From NCBI RefSeq assembly GCF_045291395.1, contig NZ_CP152342.1, forward strand, positions 2,046,001 through 2,110,000: 64,000 bases of DNA, read 5' to 3'. The notes under the pieces are model-generated. The model had not been told where the DNA came from. It saw only the letters and a list, made by a program, of their open reading frames with translations, and did not search any database. Positions 23,933 to 32,769 of this stretch are shown here, piece after piece. The stretch is from MR-S7 sp000400995 (GTDB lineage: Bacteria > Pseudomonadota > Gammaproteobacteria > Burkholderiales > Burkholderiaceae_C). The stretch's first letter is position 1. Every line of letters begins with the position of its first letter. The position numbers and the translations under genes are program-made.

Positions 23933-26284
23933 ATGAAATTCCGCTTTCCCATCGTCATCATCGACGAGGACTATCGTTCCGAGAACACCTCCGGCCTGGG
24001 CATCCGTGCGCTGGCGCAGGCCATCGAGCAGGAGGGCTTCGAAGTCCTGGGAGTGACCAGCTACGGCGACCTGTCGCAGTTCGCCCAGCAGCAAAGCCGC
24101 GCGAGCGCGTTCATCCTCTCGATCGACGACGAGGAATTCACGCTGGGCACCGGGCAGGACCCGATCGTGCACAGCCTGCGCACCTTCATCGCGGAAGTGC
24201 GCCGCAAGAACGTGGACGTGCCCATCTACGTGCACGGCGAGACCAAGACCGCGCGCCACCTGCCCAACGACATCCTGCGCGAGCTACACGGCTTCATCCA
24301 CATGTTCGAGGACACGCCGGAGTTCGTCGCACGCCACATCATCCGCGAGGCCAAGAGCTACCTGGAGGGTGTGCAGCCGCCGTTCTTCAAGGCGCTGCTG
24401 GACTACGCGGAAGACGGTTCCTATTCCTGGCACTGCCCCGGCCACTCGGGCGGCGTGGCTTTCCTGAAAAGCCCCGTGGGCCAGATGTACCACCAGTTCT
24501 ATGGCGAGAACATGCTGCGCGCCGACGTGTGCAACGCGGTGGAGGAACTGGGCCAGCTGCTGGACCACAACGGCGCCATTGGCGAATCCGAGCGCAACGC
24601 CGCGCGCATCTTCAACGCCGACCACTGCTTCTTCGTGACCAACGGCACCAGCACGAGCAACAAGATGGTCTGGCACCACACCGTGGCGCCCGGCGACGTG
24701 GTGGTGGTGGACCGCAACTGCCACAAGTCCATCCTGCACTCGATCATCATGACCGGCGCCATCCCGGTCTTCCTCAAGCCCACGCGCAACCACTTCGGCA
24801 TCATCGGCCCGATCCCGCAAAGCGAGTTCGAGCCGGCGGCCATCCAGGCCAAGATCAAGGCCAACCCGCTGCTCAAGGGCGTGGATGCCAAGAAGGTCAA
24901 GCCCCGCGTGCTCACGCTCACGCAGAGCACCTACGACGGCGTGCTCTACAACACCGAGACCATCAAGGGCATGCTCGACGGCTACGTGGAGAACCTGCAC
25001 TTCGACGAGGCCTGGCTGCCCCACGCGGCCTTCCACCCGTTCTACGGCAGCTACCACGCCATGGGCAAGAAGCGCGCGCGTCCGCAGCATTCGGTGGTCT
25101 ACGCCACGCAGTCCATCCACAAGCTGCTGGCCGGCATCAGCCAGGCATCGCACGTGCTGGTGCAGGACAGCCAGACCACCAAGCTGGACCGCCACCTGTT
25201 CAACGAGGCGTACCTGATGCACACCTCGACCAGCCCGCAGTACAGCATCATCGCCAGCTGCGACGTGGCCGCCGCGATGATGGAGCCGCCCGGCGGCACC
25301 GCGCTGGTGGAGGAAAGCCTGGTCGAGGCCCTGGACTTCCGCCGCGCCATGCGCAAGGTGGAGGAAGAGTTCGGCAAGGACGACTGGTGGTTCAAGGTCT
25401 GGGGCCCGGAGAAGCTCGCCGACGAGGGCGTGGGCCGCGCCGAGGACTGGATCATCCGCAGCGACGGCAAGGGCAGGAAGAACGGCAGCAAGTGGCATGG
25501 CTTCGGCCAGCTCGCCGACGGCTTCAACATGCTGGACCCGATCAAGTCCACCATCGTCACGCCGGGCCTGAACCTCGACGGCAAGTTCGACAAGACCGGC
25601 ATTCCCGCGAGCATCGTCACCAAGTACCTCGCCGAGCACGGCGTGGTGGTGGAGAAGACGGGCCTCTACAGCTTCTTCATCATGTTCACCATCGGCATCA
25701 CCAAGGGCCGGTGGAACACGCTGCTGGCCGCGCTGCAGCAGTTCAAGGACGACTACGAGAAGAACCAGCCCATGTGGCGCATCCTTCCGGAGTTCTGCCA
25801 GCAGCACAAGCGCTACGAGCGCATGGGCCTCAAGGACCTGTGCCAGCACGTGCACCAGCTCTACGCCAAGTACGACATCGCGCGCCTGACGACCGAGATG
25901 TACCTCTCGGACCTCACGCCCGCGATGAACCCGAGCGACGCCTACGCCCACATCGCCCACCGCAAGACCGAGCGCGTGGAGATCGACCACCTCGAAGGCC
26001 GCATCACCACCAGCCTGATCACGCCCTACCCGCCCGGCATTCCGCTCCTGATCCCCGGCGAGGTGTTCAACAAGAAGATCGTGGACTACCTCAAGTTCGC
26101 GCGCGAATTCGCCAAGATGTGCCCCGGCTTCGAGACCGACATCCACGGCCTCGTGGAGATCGAGGACGACAACGGCCACGTGCGCTACTACGCCGACTGC
26201 GTGGCCGAGGAAGGCCGCACGGCCAAGCCCAAGGGCAAGCTGGTGCAGGTGGGCAGCGACGGCCCGTTCGGCCGCACCATCTGA
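23933..26284 (+). CDS. Orn/Lys/Arg decarboxylase, PLP-dependent (AdiA/LdcC family)
   Basis: 783 residues, a little longer than AdiA. Order: N-terminal response-regulator-like wing domain (1-140, IVIIDEDYRSENT), PLP domain with YSWHCPGHSGG, TNGTSTSNK and DRNCHKS, the PLP-binding lysine K397 in ATQSIHKLLAG, then the C-terminal domain ending with LITPYPPGIPLLIPGE. These enzymes remove the alpha-carboxyl of arginine, lysine or ornithine to make polyamines or resist acid. Which amino acid is used cannot be read here; the motif set resembles arginine decarboxylase most. No adjacent antiporter gene is present, which argues for a biosynthetic rather than acid-resistance role. A purine-rich CCGGAGGCAGCGC precedes the ATG. 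Confidence 0.92.
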   Translation: MKFRFPIVIIDEDYRSENTSGLGIRALAQAIEQEGFEVLGVTSYGDLSQFAQQQSRASAFILSIDDEEFTLGTGQDPIVHSLRTFIAEVRRKNVDVPIYVHGETKTARHLPNDILRELHGFIHMFEDTPEFVARHIIREAKSYLEGVQPPFFKALLDYAEDGSYSWHCPGHSGGVAFLKSPVGQMYHQFYGENMLRADVCNAVEELGQLLDHNGAIGESERNAARIFNADHCFFVTNGTSTSNKMVWHHTVAPGDVVVVDRNCHKSILHSIIMTGAIPVFLKPTRNHFGIIGPIPQSEFEPAAIQAKIKANPLLKGVDAKKVKPRVLTLTQSTYDGVLYNTETIKGMLDGYVENLHFDEAWLPHAAFHPFYGSYHAMGKKRARPQHSVVYATQSIHKLLAGISQASHVLVQDSQTTKLDRHLFNEAYLMHTSTSPQYSIIASCDVAAAMMEPPGGTALVEESLVEALDFRRAMRKVEEEFGKDDWWFKVWGPEKLADEGVGRAEDWIIRSDGKGRKNGSKWHGFGQLADGFNMLDPIKSTIVTPGLNLDGKFDKTGIPASIVTKYLAEHGVVVEKTGLYSFFIMFTIGITKGRWNTLLAALQQFKDDYEKNQPMWRILPEFCQQHKRYERMGLKDLCQHVHQLYAKYDIARLTTEMYLSDLTPAMNPSDAYAHIAHRKTERVEIDHLEGRITTSLITPYPPGIPLLIPGEVFNKKIVDYLKFAREFAKMCPGFETDIHGLVEIEDDNGHVRYYADCVAEEGRTAKPKGKLVQVGSDGPFGRTI

Positions 26285-26291
26285 CGCTACT

Positions 26292-27230
26292 TTATCGGGA
26301 GCTTCCAGCGCTTGTCTGGCGGGCGCTGGCAGCCGATTTTCCTGATATTTCTGACGCGGGCGGCGCATCCGCACGCACCCGCCAGAAGCGCGCGAAGCGC
26401 GGCAGGCCGCTCGCGTGCGTGCCGTTGTAGCGGTAGGTCACCACCGTGCCCAAGGGCGGTGGCGCGCGGCGCAGCGCATCGGGCAGGCCGCTGCCCAGGC
26501 GCAGGCGGCGGCCGTCCGGCAGCTCCACGACCAGCGCGCCGGTCTGGCCCGCGTATTTGCCTTTGCCGGGCGCGTGGCCGACGACCACGGCCTCGGCGTC
26601 GTCGAAGGATTTGAGCTTGAGCAGGTCGTCGCTGCGCCCGCCCCGGTAGGGTGCATCGGCGCGGCGCAGCATCAGGCCCTCGGCGCCGGCCTTCTCGTGG
26701 TCGTGCAGTTGCTTCATCAGCGCTGCGTGGCTCGCCACGCGCCACTGCGGCACGGCCTGCACCCAGGGCTGGCCCAGCGCGGCCACGGTACGGCGCAGTG
26801 CCGGCAGGCGTTCATCGAAGCCGCCCGCGTGGCCCGGCAGGTCGAACACCATGTAGCGCAACGTGCGCCACTGCGCATCCTGCGGCACGGCCTGGGCCAC
26901 GGCGGACTGCGCTGCGTCGAAGCGGCCGCGGCCGGCCCAGAGCTCGCCGTCGAGCGGCGTGGCGGGCCAGCCCGCGGTGAACCATGCGGGGGCGCGGATC
27001 GGCAGGCCCTGGCGGCTCTGCAGTTCGGTGCCCGTCCACAGCGCGCGCACGCCGTCGTACTTCTCGCTGACCCAGTAGGCTGCCACGTCGATGCCGGGCC
27101 GATAGTGCTGCGCCAGCGTGGGCGGCGCAGGCTGCGCGCGGGCCAGCGCCGTGCCGAGGAGCACCAGAAACCACAGCTGCCCGCGCCCCATGGATAGGCG
27201 CTGCAGGCAGGAAACAGGGGACGGTCGCAT
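26292..27230 (-). CDS. ATP-dependent DNA ligase with export signal (LigE-like)
   Basis: 312 residues. The adenylated lysine is K57 in VSEKYDGVRALW, followed by the other nucleotidyltransferase motifs (LDGELWAG, FDLPG, EGLMLRR, LLKLKSF) and a compact OB domain (GALVVELPDGRRLRLGSGL, VVTYRYNGTH). Before the catalytic domain lies GRGQLWFLVLLGTALARAQ, a good signal peptide, which places the enzyme in the periplasm as in LigE-type ligases linked to DNA uptake. An internal ATG at 27191, just before that hydrophobic stretch, is an equally plausible start. The last 15 or so codons run through a palindromic repeat (26301-26340), so the C-terminal tail is repeat-derived. Confidence 0.85.
   Translation of the reverse strand: MRPSPVSCLQRLSMGRGQLWFLVLLGTALARAQPAPPTLAQHYRPGIDVAAYWVSEKYDGVRALWTGTELQSRQGLPIRAPAWFTAGWPATPLDGELWAGRGRFDAAQSAVAQAVPQDAQWRTLRYMVFDLPGHAGGFDERLPALRRTVAALGQPWVQAVPQWRVASHAALMKQLHDHEKAGAEGLMLRRADAPYRGGRSDDLLKLKSFDDAEAVVVGHAPGKGKYAGQTGALVVELPDGRRLRLGSGLPDALRRAPPPLGTVVTYRYNGTHASGLPRFARFWRVRADAPPASEISGKSAASARQTSAGSSR
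26301..26340. repeat. Intergenic palindromic repeat overlapping the ligase 3' end
   Basis: GCTTCCAGCGCTTGTCTGG-CGGGCGCTGGCAGCCGATTTT. One arm is diverged. It follows the decarboxylase stop and encodes the C-terminal tail of the convergent DNA ligase. Confidence 0.7.
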
Positions 27231-27372
27231 GGCACCGGAATTCTCACGCGCGCCCGCGCGCCGTGTGGCCGTGGTTTTCCCCGCTTGATCCAGATCACGG
27301 TGTGTTCGCGCCGCAATACCACGGACCGGGCGCCTCTCTAGAATGGAATCGCCAGCAACCCCAGGAGAGCCG

Positions 27373-27597
27373 ATGTTTCCCGAATACCGCGAACTGATCA
27401 CCAAGCTCAAGGGCAGCGACGCCCACTTCACCCGCCTGTTCGACAAGCACAACGACATGGATCAGCTGATCAAGAACATGGAGTCGCGCGTCGTCCAGGC
27501 CACGGCGGTGGAGATCGAGACCCTGAAGAAGGAAAAGCTCCAGCTCAAGGACCGGATCTACGCGCACCTGCGCAGCGCGGAGGGCGCGCAAGCCTGA
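27373..27597 (+). CDS. YdcH/DUF465-family small protein
   Basis: 74 residues, mostly helical and charged, with MFPEYRELITKLKGSDAHFTRLFDKHNDMDQLI at the start and LKKEKLQLKDRIYAHL near the end, the pattern of the YdcH family. No signal or membrane segment. ATG 27373 has AGGAGAG 5 bases before it; a TAGAAT box at 27339-27344 is a likely -10. The biochemical role of the family is not established; a short helical hairpin is expected. Confidence 0.88.
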   Translation: MFPEYRELITKLKGSDAHFTRLFDKHNDMDQLIKNMESRVVQATAVEIETLKKEKLQLKDRIYAHLRSAEGAQA

Positions 27598-27599
27598 GC

Positions 27600-27640
27600 A
27601 TCGTTTCCGCTCTGCCCGGCCTAGTTGCTCCGGAAACGAT
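27600..27640. other. Perfect 10-bp inverted repeat after the YdcH gene
   Basis: ATCGTTTCCG (27600-27609) and CGGAAACGAT (27631-27640) pair perfectly around 21 bases. No T-run follows; the next bases AGCTGCCTGCGCCTG look like the edge of a decayed palindromic repeat. It may act as an RNA stability or termination hairpin. The rest of the gap to 27762 contains a TACACT box (27731-27736) but no recognisable gene. Confidence 0.55.
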
Positions 27641-27762
27641 AGCTGCCTGCGCCTGCCCGGACTGCGCTTGCGCCATGGAGGAGCACGTATACCGGCAGGC
27701 TGGGCCCACGCCGGGTTTTACGGACGCTGCTACACTCGGCGCAGAGCCATTTGTTTCACTTT

Positions 27763-28536
27763 GTGTCTAAGCCTGCGTACACCGCCACCGTCAAGCTCAG
27801 CGACCTGCGTCTGGGCACCGCACATGCGCTGGTAGCGCAGTCCATAGGTTCCGAATTGCCGCTGCGCGCCGACACGCCGCTGCGCTACCTGCAGAACCTC
27901 ATCGACGGCCTGTGCGAGCTGTCGCTCAAGGACCCTCTCACAGGACTGCCGAACCGGCGGCACCTGCGGTCGGTGCTGGAAAGCGAGATCGACCGCGTGG
28001 CCCGCTCCGGCGAAGCGGCGCTGCTGCTGATGCTGGACATTGACCATTTCAAGCGCGTCAACGACGTCCACGGCCACCTGGCGGGCGACATGGTCCTGCA
28101 GTCGGTCGCCCACACCCTCGAGTCGTGCCTGCGCCCCATGGACACCGTGGCCCGCTACGGCGGCGAGGAGTTCGCCGTCATCCTGCCCGCCTGCCAGTTC
28201 GGCTTCGGCCGCGTGGTGGCCGAGCGCGTGCGCCGCGCGATCGAATCCACGCCGGTGCGCATCTCGCCCACGCTGACGCTGAACGTCACGGTGAGCATCG
28301 GCGGCGCATTCGCGCTGCAGTGGATCCGCAGCACCGCCCCGCTCTGGATCGACCGCGCCGACGCCGAACTCTACAAGGCCAAGCAGGGCGGGCGCAACCG
28401 GATCAGCATCGAGGAGCAGCCCGACAGCACGGTAAGCGCCGAGGAGAAAAGCCTCCTGTTCGGCCCGCTATACACTCCCTCGGGTTGGGGCGACCTGCCC
28501 CCACCTCTGGACACTCCCACAGGCAGCGCCTTTTGA
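27763..28536 (+). CDS. Soluble GGDEF diguanylate cyclase
   Basis: 257 residues from a GTG start; an in-frame TTG four codons upstream (27751) is possible, and neither has a clear ribosome site. No membrane segment. A 50-residue N-terminal region precedes the GGDEF domain: SLKDPLTGLPNRR (54-66), catalytic GGEEF at 133-137, inhibitory RPMD at 124-127. All residues for GTP cyclisation are kept. The C-terminal 35 residues are an unstructured Pro/Ser tail. It lies 10 bases upstream of a MinD/FlhG-like ATPase, so the two probably form an operon that may connect cyclic di-GMP with cell-pole or motility control. Confidence 0.88.
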   Translation: MSKPAYTATVKLSDLRLGTAHALVAQSIGSELPLRADTPLRYLQNLIDGLCELSLKDPLTGLPNRRHLRSVLESEIDRVARSGEAALLLMLDIDHFKRVNDVHGHLAGDMVLQSVAHTLESCLRPMDTVARYGGEEFAVILPACQFGFGRVVAERVRRAIESTPVRISPTLTLNVTVSIGGAFALQWIRSTAPLWIDRADAELYKAKQGGRNRISIEEQPDSTVSAEEKSLLFGPLYTPSGWGDLPPPLDTPTGSAF

Positions 28537-28546
28537 AAGCCAAGCG

Positions 28547-29398
28547 ATGAACGACGCGCTGTCCCCGCAACCGACTTCCCCTGCCGGCTCGCCCATGCCC
28601 GCCCCCCAAGCCGCCTCCCCGGCCGAAGCACGCATCATTGCCATTACCAGCGGCAAGGGCGGCGTCGGCAAGACCTTCGTGTCCGCCAACCTGGCCGCCG
28701 CGCTCACGCGCCGCGGGCACCGCGTGCTGGTGCTGGACGCCGACCTGGGCCTGGCCAACCTGGACGTGGTGCTGAACCTGCACCCCAAGATCACCCTGCA
28801 CGACGTGTTCACCGGCAAGGCCCAGCTGGAAGATGCCGTGATCGAGGCGCCAGGAGGCTTTTCCGTGGTGCTGGCGGGCTCCGGCATGGTGGAGTATTCG
28901 CGCCTCACGCCCGAGGTGCGCAGCGAATTCCTCAACGTCATCCAGACCCTCGCGCCGCGCTACGACGTCGTGCTGCTGGACACCGGCGCGGGCATCTCCG
29001 ACGTGGTGCTGTTCTCCGTCTCGCTCGCGTCCGAGGTGCTGATCGTGGCCACGCCCGAGCCCACCTCGCTCACCGACGCCTATGCCGCCATCAAGGTGCT
29101 GGCCACCCAGCAGAAGCGCCAGCACGTGCGCATGGTGGTCAACCAGGCCGCGCGCGCCGGCGACGGCCGGGCCATCACCAGCCAGCTGCAGCAGGTGCTG
29201 GACCGTTTCGTGACCACCGATTCCGGCCGCCCCATGCGGCTGATCCACATGGGCGACATCCCGGCCGACCCCTCGGTGCGCGACGCCGTGATGCGCCGCC
29301 AGCTCCTGCTGCAGCAGATGCCCGGCTGCCCCGCAGCCCTGGCGGTGGCCCAGCTGGCCAACAAGGTCGAGTCCACGCTGCTCAAGCCTGCCGCCTGA
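28547..29398 (+). CDS. MinD/FlhG-like ParA-family ATPase
   Basis: 283 residues. After a Pro/Ala-rich N-terminal 27 residues comes the deviant Walker A ITSGKGGVGKT (33-43), then LDADLGLANLDVVL, the switch II segment YDVVLLDTGAGISD, and nucleotide-base contacts around VVNQAARAGDG. The spacing and DADLGLANLDV match the FlhG/YlxH (flagellar number) branch better than MinD itself. No flagellar genes are in the window, so an orphan FlhG-like role, such as pole or chemoreceptor placement or a companion of the adjacent cyclase, is possible. Function beyond ATPase is inference. Confidence 0.82.
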   Translation: MNDALSPQPTSPAGSPMPAPQAASPAEARIIAITSGKGGVGKTFVSANLAAALTRRGHRVLVLDADLGLANLDVVLNLHPKITLHDVFTGKAQLEDAVIEAPGGFSVVLAGSGMVEYSRLTPEVRSEFLNVIQTLAPRYDVVLLDTGAGISDVVLFSVSLASEVLIVATPEPTSLTDAYAAIKVLATQQKRQHVRMVVNQAARAGDGRAITSQLQQVLDRFVTTDSGRPMRLIHMGDIPADPSVRDAVMRRQLLLQQMPGCPAALAVAQLANKVESTLLKPAA

Positions 29399-29420
29399 CG
29401 CGGCCCGCGCTCCTGAAAGG

Positions 29421-29452
29421 GAGCTTCCCGCGCTTGCCACGCAAGCGCTGGG
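29421..29452. repeat. Palindromic repeat between ATPase and pirin genes
   Basis: GAGCTTCCCGCGCTTG-CCACG-CAAGCGCTGGGGG. The arms GCGCTTG / CAAGCGC are intact. Lies between two convergent genes. Confidence 0.7.
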
Positions 29453-29465
29453 GGTGATTCGGCGT

Positions 29466-30350
29466 TCAAGGCTTGAAATGGCGCGGCGGCAGCGGGATGC
29501 GCTCGGTCTCGCCGGGCACATGCCCCAGGCGGTCGTCCTCCCAGGCCTGCGCGGCCTGCAGGATGCGGTCCTTGCTGCTGGACACGAAGTTCCACCAGAT
29601 ATGCCGCGGGCCGTCCAGCGGCGCCCCTCCGATGACGACGCAGCGCACGCCCCCGGGCCCGGCACGCAGGTGTGCCGCCTGTCCGGGCGCGAGCAGCGCC
29701 AGCGTCTGGGCGTCGATGCGTTCGTCGTCCAGCACCAGGCCGGCGTCCACGGTGTAGAGCGCCATCTCCGGCGCCAGCACAGGCAGCTCCAGCCCTGCGC
29801 CCGGCGCGAGCTGCACGTCCAGGTAGAGCGTGGGCGCGAGCGTGGCGACGGGCGAAGCCAGCCCGAAGGCCGAGCCGACCAGCACGCGCACGGTGCAGCC
29901 CTCGCCCTGGTGGTGCGGAATGTCCGCCGCCGGGGTGTGGACGAAGGCCGGCTCCGCCTCTTCGTGCGCCTGCGGCAGCGCGGCCCAGAGCTGGATGCCG
30001 TGGTTCACGTAGGTGCTGCCGGCCAGCGCCGGCGGACGCCGCTCGGAATGCACGATGCCGCGCCCGGCCGTCATCCAGTTGATCGCGCCGGGCTCGATCT
30101 GCTGCACCGAGCCCAGGCTGTCGCGGTGCAGGATCACCCCCTCGAACAGGTAGGTGACGGTGGCCAGGCCGATGTGCGGGTGCGGGCGCACGTCGAATTC
30201 CGACGCGGGCGCCACCGTCACCGGCCCGAAGTGGTCGAAGAACACGAACGGCCCCACCGACCGGCACTGCAGCGCGGGCAGCAGGCGGCGCACGGTGAAG
30301 CCGCCGCCCAGGTCCTTGAAATGCCCCGTCAGGCGCAGCGGCTGGGTCAT
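29466..30350 (-). CDS. Pirin-family cupin protein
   Basis: 294 residues, a bicupin. N-terminal metal-site residues lie in DVRPHPHIGLATVTYLFEGVILHRDSLG and WMTAGRGIVHSE, the canonical pirin His/His/His/Glu set. Pirins bind iron and many act as quercetinases or redox regulators; the activity here is unknown. CGAGGAGG lies 11 bases before the ATG. The gene is transcribed divergently from tetR and its efflux genes, so the pirin may be regulated by the same repressor and be part of a response to aromatic compounds. Confidence 0.9.
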   Translation of the reverse strand: MTQPLRLTGHFKDLGGGFTVRRLLPALQCRSVGPFVFFDHFGPVTVAPASEFDVRPHPHIGLATVTYLFEGVILHRDSLGSVQQIEPGAINWMTAGRGIVHSERRPPALAGSTYVNHGIQLWAALPQAHEEAEPAFVHTPAADIPHHQGEGCTVRVLVGSAFGLASPVATLAPTLYLDVQLAPGAGLELPVLAPEMALYTVDAGLVLDDERIDAQTLALLAPGQAAHLRAGPGGVRCVVIGGAPLDGPRHIWWNFVSSSKDRILQAAQAWEDDRLGHVPGETERIPLPPRHFKP

Positions 30351-30441
30351 GGTGTCGATACCTCCTCGGCCCACTGTAAACGCGTTCCCGCCAAGGCATG
30401 CCCAGCGCGGGGCCAGGGTTATTTCGGCGGCGCCGAAAAAA

Positions 30442-30457
30442 CGGACAACTTTGTCCG
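30442..30457. promoter_or_regulatory. Palindromic operator CGGACAA-CT-TTGTCCG before tetR
   Basis: CGGACAA (30442-30448) and TTGTCCG (30451-30457) form a perfect palindrome with a 2-base centre, 13 bases before the tetR start and within the divergent tetR/pirin gap. It is a typical TetR-family operator by size and place. Confidence 0.7.
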
Positions 30458-30470
30458 AAAATTCACCCCC

Positions 30471-31025
30471 ATGTCCACCAAGCGCCCCGACGCCGCCACC
30501 CGCCGCACGCAGCTGCTGGACGCGGCCGACGCCGTGTTCCGCATCCACGGCGTGCATGCGCCGCTGGAGCTGGTGGTGGCCCAGGCCGGCGTGGGCCGCG
30601 CCACGCTGTACCGGCAGTTCCCCGACCGGCACGCGCTGCTGCTCGCGCTCATGGAACGCTCCGTGGAGCGCCTGCACGCCAAGGTGGACAGCCTGCGCGG
30701 CCAGCCGGACGCCTTCTTCGTGCTGCTGCAGTACCTGGCCGACCGCATCGTGCATTCGCCCGCGCTGTCGGACTACTGGCGCACGACCGGGCTGCGCGAC
30801 CCGCGCTTCACCCCCGTGCGCGAGCGCGCCGCGGGCGCCTTCGCCGACGCGCTGCGCAGCAGCCAGGCCGCCGGCCTGCTGCGCGCCGACGTGGAGCCGC
30901 AGGATCTGACGCTGCTCTCCGGCATGCTGGGCGCGGCCCTGCGCGGCGCCACCGAAGCCGAGCGCCGCCGGCTGGTGCAGCGCGCCCTCGACTTTCTCAC
31001 CCACGGGCTCCGCCCCCTGCCATGA
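30471..31025 (+). CDS. TetR-family repressor of the efflux operon
   Basis: 184 residues. The N-terminal helix-turn-helix runs RRTQLLDAADAVFRIHGVHAPLELVVAQAGVGRATLYRQFPDRHALL in short, with the recognition segment VGRATLYRQF (about 41-50). The C-terminal ligand domain is generic. Its stop overlaps the transporter start (ATGA), so repressor and pump are one operon, controlled by the palindrome 13 bases upstream. Probably senses a toxic or aromatic compound exported by the pump. Confidence 0.9.
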   Translation: MSTKRPDAATRRTQLLDAADAVFRIHGVHAPLELVVAQAGVGRATLYRQFPDRHALLLALMERSVERLHAKVDSLRGQPDAFFVLLQYLADRIVHSPALSDYWRTTGLRDPRFTPVRERAAGAFADALRSSQAAGLLRADVEPQDLTLLSGMLGAALRGATEAERRRLVQRALDFLTHGLRPLP

Positions 31026-32769
31026 CGCAGCCCGTCTATCTGCAGCGCCCGCCCGACTGGGAAGAGCACGAGAAGCCTACCCTGCCCGGCTCGCCCGCCA
31101 TGCCCTACCACCCGCCGTGGGAGCGCGCCTGCTACGCGCTGGTGGCCGTGCTGGTCGGGCTGACCGGCGGCCTGGGCAATGCGCTGTTCACGGCCAACCT
31201 GCCCACCATCCAGGGGCAATTGGGGCTGACCTCGGCCGAGGCCGCATGGCTCACGGGCGCCTACGTGACCTTCAATGTCACGGCCAACCTGCTGGTCTAC
31301 AAGTTCCGCCAGCAGTACGGCATGCGGCTTTTCGCCGAGATCGGGCTGGGCGTGTACGCCGTGCTGTCGGTGCTGCACCTGCTGCTGGGCAGCCCGCAAA
31401 GCCTGCTGCTGCTGCGCGCCGCCAGCGGTCTGGCGGCGGCGGCCTGCACGTCGCTGGGCACGCTCTACATGCTGCAGGCGCTGCCGCGCACCTACGTGCT
31501 CAAGATGCTGGTGCTGGGCGTGGGCATCTCCCAGGTGGCCACTCCGCTCGCCTGGGTGCTCTCGCCCAGCCTGCTGGAGCACGGGCAGTGGCACAACCTG
31601 TACCTGCTGGAGGCGGGCCTGGCCCTGCTGTCCTTCGCCGCCGTGGTGATGCTCAAGCTGCCCACGGGCGTGCGCATCAAGGCCTTCGAGCGGCTGGACT
31701 TCCTGTCCATGGCGCTGCTGATCCCCGGCGTGGGCCTGCTCGTGGCCGTGCTGGTGCAGGGCACGATCCGCTGGTGGAGCAACGCGCCGGAGCTGGCGTG
31801 GATGCTCTCGGGCGCCATCGCGCTGCTGTGCGCGGGGCTGTACCTGGAGCACCACCGCACCAACCCCTGCTGCACACGCGCTGGTTCACCCAGAGCGCCA
31901 CCGTGCGCTTCGTGATCGGCGCCATCGTGCTGCGCTTCCTGACCACCGAGCAGAGCTACGGCGTGGTCGGCATGCTGCGCACGCTGGGCATGGCGCCCGA
32001 CCAGATGCAGCCGCTGTTCGCGGTCATCCTCGTGGGCACGGTGGCGGGCATCGCGCTGTCCAGCCTCACCTTCACGGTGGACAACGTGGGCCGGCAGCTG
32101 CTCGCCGCCCTCGTGCTGCTGGGCGTGGCAGCGGTGATGGACTTCGGCCGCACCAGCCTGGACCGGCCGGCGGACTTCTACGTCAGCCAGTTCCTGCTGG
32201 CCATGGGCTCGGGCATCTTCATGGGGCCGCTCATGCTCACGGGCGTGGTGCAGGGCCTGAAGTACGGCCCCAACCACATGCTCACGGCCATCATCACCAT
32301 CTCGCTCACGCAGGCGCTGGGCGGGCTGGCGGGCTCGGCCATGCTGGGCACCTACCAGACCTTCCGCGAGCAGCAGTATTCCGTGGCCCTGACGCAGCAG
32401 GTGAACCCTGCCAACCCGGTGGTGGCCGCGCGCCTGCAGCTGCAGCAGCAGGCACTGGCCCCCCAGGTGGGCGACGCGCAGCTGCGTGCCGCGCAGGGCG
32501 CGGCGCAGCTCGGCCAGGTCGTGCGGCGCGAGGCCAACGTGCGCGCCTACAACGACGTCTTCCACGTCGTGGCGCTGGTGGCCTTCGCCTACCTGGCCTG
32601 GTCGCTCTGGCAGGCCCGCCGGGCCCAGCGCGCCGCCGCCCGGGCCGCCCTGCAGAACCAGCCCGCCACGGCGGGCGGGGCCGACGGCGAGGTGGGCACC
32701 GACGCAGCGATCACCGACGCGCCCGAGCCCGAATCGGCCTCCGGCCCTTCCAACGAGAAAACACCATGA
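31022..32769 (+). pseudogene. DHA2/EmrB-like MFS efflux transporter, frameshifted
   Basis: Reading from ATG 31022, a multi-helix MFS protein is clear (GNALFTANLPTIQGQLGLTSAEAAWLTGAYV, then LVYKFRQQYGMRLF) up to about residue 282, YLEHHRTNP. The frame then breaks; the rest of the transporter (LLHTRWFTQSATVRFVIGAIV... to GPSNEKTP) continues in another frame to 32769. One extra C in the C-run 31864-31867 would restore a 582-residue, 14-helix protein. Either the gene is broken or the sequence has a homopolymer error. It would export drugs or organic acids together with the HlyD and outer-membrane genes that follow, the former overlapping it by 4 bases. Confidence 0.85.
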
